In this document: positions 1 to 6,400 of the stretch, in pieces | How positions within the stretch are numbered: position 1 is the stretch's first letter | Layout of the letters: each line of letters starts with the position of its first letter | From: Rubrivivax sp. | Lineage (GTDB): Bacteria > Pseudomonadota > Gammaproteobacteria > Burkholderiales > Burkholderiaceae_C | Length of the DNA: 8,211 bases | Assembly (NCBI GenBank): GCA_030693565.1 | Contig: JAUYAJ010000678.1 | Span: forward strand, 1-8,211 | Reading direction: 5' to 3' | Program-made: the position numbers and the translations under genes | The notes under the pieces: generated by a model | What the model was told of the DNA's origin: nothing | Seen by the model: only the letters and a program-made list of their open reading frames with translations | Databases searched by the model: none

Positions 1-125
1 CGCTCGGCATGCGGCGCGTTGTTGCCGGGCGGGGTGTCGGTGGGCACCTGCACCAGGGCTTGCAGAAAGCGCACTTCGTCGTCGAAGTGGGCGTCTATCC
101 AGGCGTCGAGACGGTCGTGGCTCAT
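1..125 (-). CDS. M20-family metallopeptidase/amidohydrolase, N-terminal fragment
   Basis: This is the first 41 codons of a gene that runs off the left edge. It begins at an ATG (125–123) inside the stop codon of the uraD–allC fusion, a 4-nt ATGA overlap. The peptide starts MSHDRLDAWIDAHFDDE and continues with LVQVPTDTPPGNN. A short helical lead followed by a 'hydrophobic-V-x-x-P-T-x-T-P-P-G-N' segment is typical of the N-terminus of ArgE/DapE/ACY1-type M20 zinc hydrolases. The metal-binding H-x-D and later ligands lie outside the window, so catalysis cannot be checked. No Shine-Dalgarno sequence precedes the ATG, which suggests translation by reinitiation after uraD–allC. Its position as last visible gene of a purine-degradation operon suggests a role late in ureide breakdown, for example on ureidoglycine or ureidoglycolate, or on a related N-acyl compound. 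That role is inference. The family call is fairly firm; the substrate is unknown. Confidence 0.72.
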   Translation of the reverse strand, partial: MSHDRLDAWIDAHFDDEVRFLQALVQVPTDTPPGNNAPHAE

Positions 126-1930
126 CGGGTGTCGGCGGCAAGGTGGTCGAGCAAGGCCTGGAAGGCACGCACGCACAGATCGGTGTCGTCGTTCGTCACC
201 GCTTCCAGCGGGTTGTGGCTGATGCCGGCGTTCAGGCCACGCTGGAACAGCATGGCTTGCGGCATCACGCAGTGCAGTTTCATCGCGTCATGGCCGGCGC
301 CGCTGGGCATGACGTGCACCGGCAGGCCGAGCGATTGCACCGCCGCCGCCCAGCGCGCCTGCATCGCGGCGTCGCTGGGCGCAGCGGCGGCGCGCATGGT
401 TTCCTCGAGCGTGAAAGCCAGGCCGCGGCGCTCGCAGATGCGGGCCAGCTCGGCGCTGACGTCGGCTGCCAGCGCGTCGCGCGCGCCGTCGGTGGTGGCG
501 CGCAAGTCAAGGCTGAAACGGCACAGCCCGGGCACGACGTTGATCGAGCCCGCAGGCACTTGCAGCATGCCGACGGTGCCCACGACATCAGCCACGCTGG
601 CGGCGCGCTGTTCGACGTAGAGCAGCAGTTCGGCCACCGCGGCGGCGGCGTCGCGGCGCTGGCCCATCGGGGTCGTGCCGGCATGGCTGGCCATGCCGAC
701 GACTTCGCCCAGGTAGCGCAGGCCGCCGTTGATCGAGCTGACGACACCGAGTGGCAGGTCGAGCTCGGCCAGCACCGGCCCTTGTTCGATGTGGACTTCG
801 ACGAAGCCGAGGTAGCGTGCCGGGTCGCGCTGCAGCGCGGCGATGCCATCGACGGCCAGGCCGGCGGCGGCCATCGCGTCGCGCATCGCCACGCCGTCGG
901 CGTCGCGCTGGTCCAGCCAGGCCGGGTTGAAGTCGCCGGTGAGCGCGCCCGAGCCGAGGAAAGTGGCTTTGTAGCGCTGGCCTTCTTCTTCGGCAAAACC
1001 CACCACCTCGATGCCGAACGGCAGCCGCCGGCCAGCGCGCTGCAGCGCGCGCACGCAAGCCATTGGCACCAGGATGCCGAGCCGGCCGTCGTACTTGCCG
1101 CCGTTGCGCACGGTGTCGTAATGGCTGCCGGTGAGCAGGCGGCGGCCGCTGGCGCCGGCCGCCGCCGCCTCGGCTCGGCCCCAGTAGACGCCGACGACGT
1201 TGCCGACGGCGTCGATGGTCACGCTGTCGAAGCCGCAGTCGTCGTTCATCCAGGCCATCAGCTGGCGCGCGCAGGCGCGGTGGGCGTCGGTAAGGTAGGT
1301 CACCGTGAGCACAGGCGGCTCGGCATCGGTGATGTCAGTGTGCACGGCCAGCACTTCGGCCCAGTCCCAGACCTGGTTGCCCAGCGCGGGCTCGGCGCCC
1401 ATGCGGTCGGCCAGCCGCAGCTCGGCGATGCGGTGGATCTGGCGCAAGGCCTCGGATTGCTCAACGTCGATCGGGTGCGCCAGCCGGCGCTCGAAGCTGG
1501 CGATGATTTCGCGCCGACTCAGACCGCCGCCGCGCGGCCCGCGCACGGCCAGGATGAAGGGAAAGCCGAAGCGCCGGTTGTAGTCGGCGTTGAGCTGCTG
1601 CAGGCGCGTGAACTCGGCCTCGCTGCAATGGCTCAGGCCGGCGCGGCCTTGCTCGTGCGCCGATTCAGCCGTCAGCGCCTGCGCCACCATCGCCTTGCCG
1701 GCCAGTTCGGGGTGGGCGCGGATCAAGCCCAGCTGCGCTGCCGGTTCGGCTTCGCGCACGGCCTCGACCAAGGCGCGCTTGAGCGCCGCCAGGCTGGCGA
1801 AGCCGGCCGCCGGCCGCTGCGCCCAGGCGCGCCCGGCGATCCACGGCGAATGTTCGTAGATGCCGTCCAGCAAAACGACGAAACCGGCTTCGTCAGCGCC
1901 GTTCAAGGCGTCCAGCGTGAGTGTGCTCAT
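122..1930 (-). CDS. Fused OHCU decarboxylase / allantoate amidohydrolase (UraD–AllC)
   Basis: A 602-residue cytosolic protein joins two purine-degradation enzymes. Residues 1–175 are a 2-oxo-4-hydroxy-4-carboxy-5-ureidoimidazoline (OHCU) decarboxylase, which yields (S)-allantoin. It shows the YEHSPW motif (25–30), HPEL with the presumed catalytic His73, and FGFPFILAVRG (121–131). From about residue 184 it is an M20-type allantoate amidohydrolase, which yields ureidoglycine, NH3 and CO2. Metal-site motifs are GSHYDTV (His270), the Asp281 segment, AEEEGQRY (314–316 acidic), FVEVHIEQG (His380) and GISHNPLE (His572). Both halves are full length with no broken motif, so both should be active. The ATG at 1930–1928 overlaps the puuE stop as ATGA. 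The open frame extends 53 codons further upstream, but that part overlaps puuE and has no OHCU-decarboxylase similarity. No Shine-Dalgarno sequence is visible, so coupled translation with puuE is likely. Similar fusions probably occur in other Burkholderiales annotations (from memory). Confidence 0.95.
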   Translation of the reverse strand: MSTLTLDALNGADEAGFVVLLDGIYEHSPWIAGRAWAQRPAAGFASLAALKRALVEAVREAEPAAQLGLIRAHPELAGKAMVAQALTAESAHEQGRAGLSHCSEAEFTRLQQLNADYNRRFGFPFILAVRGPRGGGLSRREIIASFERRLAHPIDVEQSEALRQIHRIAELRLADRMGAEPALGNQVWDWAEVLAVHTDITDAEPPVLTVTYLTDAHRACARQLMAWMNDDCGFDSVTIDAVGNVVGVYWGRAEAAAAGASGRRLLTGSHYDTVRNGGKYDGRLGILVPMACVRALQRAGRRLPFGIEVVGFAEEEGQRYKATFLGSGALTGDFNPAWLDQRDADGVAMRDAMAAAGLAVDGIAALQRDPARYLGFVEVHIEQGPVLAELDLPLGVVSSINGGLRYLGEVVGMASHAGTTPMGQRRDAAAAVAELLLYVEQRAASVADVVGTVGMLQVPAGSINVVPGLCRFSLDLRATTDGARDALAADVSAELARICERRGLAFTLEETMRAAAAPSDAAMQARWAAAVQSLGLPVHVMPSGAGHDAMKLHCVMPQAMLFQRGLNAGISHNPLEAVTNDDTDLCVRAFQALLDHLAADTR

Positions 1931-2871
1931 ATCCAGTGGAAGGCGGTGGCAGCGTCGTAGGGGTGGGTGGTGCGCCAATGGCGAGCGATGTCGATGCGGC
2001 GCGTGATCCAGACCCGGTCGTGCGACTGCACATGGTCCAGGAAACGCTGCAGGCCGCGCATGCGCCCGGGCCGGCCGAGCAAGCGGCAATGCATGCCCAC
2101 GCTCATCATCGACGGCTGTTCGTCGCCTTCGGCGTAGTGGACGTCGAAGGCATCGCGCAGGTAGTCGAAGAATTCGCCGCCATGGCTGAAGCCCTGCGGC
2201 AGCGCGAAGCGCATGTCGTTGCAGTCCAGCGTATAGGGCACGACGAGGTGGGGCGCGTCGCTGCCGTCGCTCTTGCGCACGCGCAGCCAGAACGGCAGCT
2301 CGTCGCCGTAGTGGTCGCTGTCGTAGTCGAAGCCACCGAAGTCGGCCACCAGCCGGCGCGTGGCCGGGCTGTCGCGGCCGGTGTACCAGCCCAGCGCGCG
2401 CTCGCCGGTGAACTGCTGCAACGCCGCCATGCCCAGGCGCATGTGCTCGCGCTCGGTGACTTCGTCGACGCCCTGGTAGTTGATCCAGCGCCAGCCATGG
2501 CAGGCGATCTCGTGGCCGAGCTCGACGCAGGCGCGTGCCAGCTCGGGCTGGCGCTGCAGCGCCATGCCAACGGCAAACACCGTCAGCGGCAGGCCGCGGC
2601 GCTCGAACTCGCGCAGGATGCGCCAGACACCGACACGCGCGCCGTAGTCGTAGAGGCTCTCCATGCTGAGGTGGCGCGCCGCGTAGGCCGGCGGGTTGAA
2701 CATCTCGGAGAGGAACTGCTCGCTGCCGGCGTCGCCGTGCAGCACGCTGTTTTCGCCGCCCTCTTCGATGTTGAGGACGAACTGCAGCGCCAAGCGCGCC
2801 TGGCCAGGCCAGCGGGCCTGCGGGGGATGGCGGCCATGGCCGGCCATGTCACGGGGGTAGGTCGGATTCAC
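1927..2871 (-). CDS. puuE: Allantoinase, polysaccharide-deacetylase type (PuuE)
   Basis: The 314-residue protein hydrolyses (S)-allantoin to allantoate. It belongs to the PuuE/HpxB family, which has the NodB (polysaccharide deacetylase) barrel fold and is unrelated to AllB-type amidohydrolase allantoinases. Visible family marks are YPRD near the start, RWPGQARLALQFVLN (20–34), EEGGENSVLHGD (36–47), SMESLYDYGARVGVWR (69–84) and the barrel motif GHEIACHGWRWI (119–130). The protein ends in a short tail, FHWI. The start is taken as GTG (2871–2869) because the YPRDMAGHGR segment typical of the family's N-terminus lies just after it. The next in-frame ATG (2847) would remove the conserved YPRD. No convincing Shine-Dalgarno sequence precedes the GTG, so the exact start is less sure than the identity. 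It is the first gene of the minus-strand operon, 105 bp from divergent uraH, and its TGA overlaps the start of uraD–allC by 4 nt. Confidence 0.94.
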   Translation of the reverse strand: MNPTYPRDMAGHGRHPPQARWPGQARLALQFVLNIEEGGENSVLHGDAGSEQFLSEMFNPPAYAARHLSMESLYDYGARVGVWRILREFERRGLPLTVFAVGMALQRQPELARACVELGHEIACHGWRWINYQGVDEVTEREHMRLGMAALQQFTGERALGWYTGRDSPATRRLVADFGGFDYDSDHYGDELPFWLRVRKSDGSDAPHLVVPYTLDCNDMRFALPQGFSHGGEFFDYLRDAFDVHYAEGDEQPSMMSVGMHCRLLGRPGRMRGLQRFLDHVQSHDRVWITRRIDIARHWRTTHPYDAATAFHWI

Positions 2872-2911
2872 GGGTGGGACAGGGCGCGTTGGCCGCGTTG
2901 TGCGGGGACAC

Positions 2912-2939
2912 CCGGCAGTGTATGCCGCCGCCCTACACT
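2912..2939 (+). promoter_or_regulatory. Candidate promoter for uraH
   Basis: On the plus strand, TACACT (2934–2939) in the right arm of the dyad matches 4 of 6 positions of a sigma-70 -10 element. A poor -35 candidate, CCGGCA (2912–2917, 3 of 6), lies 16 nt upstream. The transcript would begin near 2946 and include the AGGA ribosome site of uraH. The mirror-image TACACT hexamers put both candidate promoters face to face over the same 30 bp, so they may compete or be jointly regulated. Confidence 0.3.
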
Positions 2940-2940
2940 G
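2916..2940. promoter_or_regulatory. Perfect 7-bp dyad in the puuE/uraH divergent gap, putative operator
   Basis: CAGTGTA (2916–2922) and TACACTG (2934–2940) are exact reverse complements separated by 11 nt, centred in the 105-bp space between the divergent starts of puuE and uraH. Such a 25-bp symmetrical site fits a dimeric regulator controlling both directions. Purine-degradation clusters are often controlled by MarR-, GntR- or LysR-type regulators responding to urate or ureides, but no regulator gene is in the window, so the binder is unknown. Without a T-tract and with an 11-nt loop, it is unlikely to be a terminator. Confidence 0.5.
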
Positions 2941-2944
2941 GCAC
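2917..2944 (-). promoter_or_regulatory. Candidate promoter for puuE operon
   Basis: Read on the minus strand, GTGCCA (2944–2939, 4 of 6 matches to TTGACA) is followed after 16 nt by TACACT (2922–2917, 4 of 6 matches to TATAAT). Transcription would start near 2910, giving a leader of roughly 40 nt before the puuE GTG. The -10 lies inside the left arm of the dyad, so a protein bound there would block it. The matches are weak, and sigma-70 elements in GC-rich genomes are hard to call by eye. Confidence 0.35.
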
Positions 2945-2976
2945 CGATCCGGCCTGGCGCCGCCACAGGAACACCG

Positions 2977-3330
2977 ATGGGACACCTCAGCACGCATGTT
3001 CTCGACACCGCCCACGGCTGCCCGGCCGCCGGCATGGCAGTGACGCTGCAACGCCTGGACGGCGACGCCGCCGTGACCCTCCAGTCGCTGCTGCTGAACG
3101 CCGACGGCCGCGCCGACGGCCCGCTGCTCGACGCTGCGGCGATGGCGGTCGGCCGCTACCGGCTGCTGTTCGCGGTGGCGCCCTATTTCCGCGCCCGCGG
3201 CGTCGTGCTGCCCGAGCCGCCGTTCTTCGACAGCGTGACGCTGGACTTCGGCATCGCCGACGCCGCCGGCCACTATCACGTGCCATTGCTGGTCAGCCCC
3301 TGGAGCTATAGCAGCTACCGCGGCAGCTGA
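2977..3330 (+). CDS. uraH: 5-hydroxyisourate hydrolase (transthyretin-like, UraH)
   Basis: The 117-residue protein hydrolyses 5-hydroxyisourate, the unstable product of urate oxidation, to OHCU, the substrate of the neighbouring UraD domain. It is a complete, normal-length member of the transthyretin-related family. The N-terminal LSTHVLDTAHGCPA holds the presumed catalytic His7. Arg45 sits in NADGRADGP, His101 in HYHVPLL, and the chain ends in the family signature YRGS, which closes the active site in the tetramer. No signal peptide is seen, so it is cytosolic. The ATG is supported by AGGA (2967–2970) six nt upstream and by family alignment of GHLSTHVLD at the start. It is transcribed away from puuE across a shared 105-bp control region and is followed after 101 bp by NAD-glutamate dehydrogenase on the same strand. 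It may be cotranscribed with that gene, since no clear terminator separates them. Confidence 0.96.
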   Translation: MGHLSTHVLDTAHGCPAAGMAVTLQRLDGDAAVTLQSLLLNADGRADGPLLDAAAMAVGRYRLLFAVAPYFRARGVVLPEPPFFDSVTLDFGIADAAGHYHVPLLVSPWSYSSYRGS

Positions 3331-3420
3331 GAGGCAGCAGCGCCATCGCCGATACTGTCAGCTTCGTCACTGGCCCCGTCGCTGCGCACACCTCCGCCGC
3401 GCACGGGCGCTGACGACACC

Positions 3421-3425
3421 AGGAG
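3421..3425 (+). promoter_or_regulatory. Ribosome binding site fixing the TTG start of NAD-GDH
   Basis: AGGAG sits 6 nt upstream of the TTG at 3432–3434, an ideal spacing. An in-frame TGA at 3411–3413 rules out any start further upstream. The next in-frame ATG is at 3492, 20 codons in, and no comparable purine-rich site was noticed before it. The 101-bp gap between uraH and this gene otherwise shows only a weak -10-like GATACT (3351–3356) and no strong terminator hairpin. Confidence 0.75.
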
Positions 3426-3431
3426 ACCGAC

Positions 3432-6400
3432 TTGGACGAAAAGACCGCAGCGACCTCGGGCCACCCGGATGACGCCGCCCTGCGCGAACTGATGGACCGG
3501 GTGGCCGCGCTGATGCACGCCAAGCTGCCGGCCGAGCAAGCTGCCGAGACCGCCGAGTTCGCGCGCCAGTACTACGGCCAGGTGGCTGCCGAGGACCTGG
3601 CCGAACGCGAGCTCGACGACCTGTATGGCGCGGCGCTGTCGCACTGGCACTTCGCGCGCAGCTTTGCAGGCGGCGCGCCCAAGCTGCGCGTCTACAACCC
3701 GCGCCTGGACGACCATGGCTGGCAGTCGACCCACACCGTCATCGAGATCGTCAATGACGACATGCCCTTCCTCGTCGACTCGATCACGATGGAGGTCAAC
3801 CGCCAAGGCCTGACGCTGCACATGATCGTGCACCCGGTGATGAAGATTCGCCGCGACGCCGAGCACCGGCTGCTGGCGCTGGCGCCTTTGCACGACGACG
3901 GCGAAGGCCGCTACGAGTCGCTGATCCATGTCGAAGTCGACCGCCGCACCGACGCCGCCCGGCTCGCCGAGCTGCAAAGCGGGCTGCTGCGCATCCTGGC
4001 CGACGTGCGCGCTGCCGTCGCGGACTGGAAGCCGATGCGCCAGGCCGTCGTCGACACCGTGGCCCAGCTGCGCGCCAGCCCGCCGCCGGTGCCACCGGCC
4101 GACTTGTCCGAAGACCTGGCCTTTCTGCAATGGCTGGCCGACGACAACTTCACCTTGCTCGGCCAGCGCGACTACGACCTCGTCGCCGAAGGCGGCGAAG
4201 ACGCGCTCAAGGTCGTCGCCGGCTCGGGCCTGGGCATCTTGCGCGCCAGCGCTGGCGCGGCGCCGGCTTCGGCCTCGTTCGCTGCCTTGCCAGCCGAGGT
4301 GCGGGCGCAGGCGCGCGCCGCGCGCACCCTGGTGCTGACGAAATCGAACGCGCGCTCGACCGTGCACCGCCCCGGCCATCTGGACTACATCGGCGTCAAA
4401 CGCTACGACGAGCAAGGCCGGGTGCTCGGCGAGCGCCGCTTCCTCGGCCTGTTCACGTCGATCGCCTACAACGCCAAGGCCGCCGACATCCCGCTGCTGC
4501 GACGCAAGATCGCGATGGTGACGGCGCGCGCCGGCTTCCTGCCCAAGAGCCACGCCGCCAAGGCCTTGGTGGCCATCCTCGAACAGTATCCGCGCGACGA
4601 CTTGTTCCAGATCGAGGTCGAGGACCTGTATCCGACCGCGATGGGCATCCTGCGCCTGGGCGAGCGCCAGCGCACCCGGCTGTTCCTGCACCGCGACGCC
4701 TTCGGCCGCTTCGCCTCCTGCCTGGTCTACGTGCCGCGCGAGAACTACAACACCGACATCCGCGCCCGCATGCAGACGCTGCTGACGCAGGCGCTGCACG
4801 GCGAGTCGTCGGAGTTCTCGGTCCAGTTCTCCGACTCACCGCTGGCGCGCGTGCTGATCGTCGTGCGCATGCGCAGTGGCGCCGTGCCCGAAGTCGACGT
4901 GCGCGAGCTCGAATCGCAGCTGGTGCGCATTGCCCGCCGCTGGGAAGACGAACTGCTCGACGCCTTGCTCGAGGCCTGCGGCGAAGAGCGCGGCAATGCG
5001 CTGCACGAGCGCTACGCTGCCGGCTTTTCCGCCGGCTACCGCGATGACCACGCGCCGCGGCTGGCGGTGCGCGACATCGAATTGATGGAGACGCTGGACG
5101 GCGCCGACGCGCTGGCGATGAGCCTGTACGTGCCGCTGGAGGCGGCGCCCGGCCGGCTGCGCTTCAAGCTGCTGCGCGCCGGCCAGCTGGCGCCGCTGTC
5201 GCAAAGCCTGCCGATGCTCGAACACATGGGCGTGCAAGTGCTCGAAGAGCGGCCTTACGAGGTGCGCCGGCTGGCCGCGCCCGGTGCCGATGCAGACACG
5301 GACGCGCCGGCCGAGCTGTGGATCGACGACTTCGGCATGTGCGTGCCCGGCAGCGAAGAGATCGACGTCGAGCCGCTGCGCGCGCGCTTCCAGGAAGCCT
5401 TTCTGCGCACCTGGCGCGGCGACAACGAGAACGACGACTTCAACCGCCTGGTGTTGCTGGCCGGGCTGGACTGGCGCGGCGTGGGCTTGCTGCGCGCCTT
5501 GTCGCGCCACATGAAGCAGGCGGGGTTCACCTTCAGCCGCGCCTACATCCAGCAGTCCTTGGCCAACCAGGCCGCCATCGCCGCCGAACTGGTGGCGCTG
5601 TTCCATGCCCGCTTCGACCCGGCGCTGGCCGAGGACCGCGACGCTGCGCAGGTGCGCATCACCGCGCGCATCGATGCGGCGCTGGACGGCGTGTCCAATC
5701 TCGATGAAGACCGCATCCTGCGCCAGTACCTGGCGTTGATCCAGGCCACGCTGCGCAGCAACTACTTCCAGCGCGACGCCGACGGCCAGTGCAAGCCGGT
5801 GCTGTCGTTCAAGTTCGACCCCGCGCTGATCCCCGGCCTGCCCGAGCCGCGGCCGATGTTCGAGATCTTCGTCTGCTCGCCGCGTGTCGAAGGCGTGCAT
5901 CTGCGCTTCGGCAAGGTCGCGCGCGGCGGCTTGCGCTGGTCGGACCGCATGGAGGACTACCGCACCGAAGTGCTGGGCCTGGTGAAGGCGCAGCAGGTCA
6001 AGAACGCGGTCATCGTGCCGGTGGGCTCGAAAGGCGGCTTCGTGCTCAAGCGCCCGCCGCCGCCGGGCGACCGCGAGGCGCTGCTGGCCGAAGGCGTGGC
6101 CTGCTACCAGGCTTATCTGCGCGGCCTGCTCGACCTCACCGACAACCTGGTCGACGGCCAAGTCGTGCCGCCGCCGGACGTCGTGCGTCACGACGCCGAC
6201 GACCCCTACCTGGTGGTGGCGGCCGACAAAGGCACGGCGACCTTCTCCGACATCGCCAACCGCACCGCCGCCGAATACGGCTTCTGGCTCGGTGACGCCT
6301 TTGCGTCGGGCGGCTCGGCCGGCTACGACCACAAGAAGATGGGCATCACCGCGCGCGGCGCCTGGGAGTCGGTGAAGTTCCACTTCCGCGCCCTTGGCCA

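Noticed and set aside
143..1960. 605-codon open frame on the plus strand across uraD–allC
   Set aside because: It is antisense to a gene with clear catalytic motifs on the other strand. Its translation is rich in A, G, R, H and Q with no recognisable domain, the usual result of high-GC codon use.
1930..2089. Upstream 53-codon N-terminal extension of uraD–allC
   Set aside because: It lies out of frame within the end of puuE, reads as Arg/Ala/Pro/His-rich noise, and UraD similarity begins right after the ATG at 1930.
2821..2850. Palindromic GGCCATGGCC repeats near the puuE start
   Set aside because: They encode the conserved MAGHGRH segment of PuuE, so the repetition follows from Ala/Gly/His codons in a GC-rich gene.
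3312..3329. Possible terminator hairpin at the end of uraH (CAGCT ... AGCTG)
   Set aside because: The stem is only 5 bp, lies within the last uraH codons, and is not followed by a T-rich run.
1921..3330. 469-codon plus-strand frame ending at the uraH stop, suggesting a longer uraH
   Set aside because: Only its last 117 codons resemble 5-hydroxyisourate hydrolase. The rest is antisense to puuE, and the ATG at 2977 has its own AGGA ribosome site.
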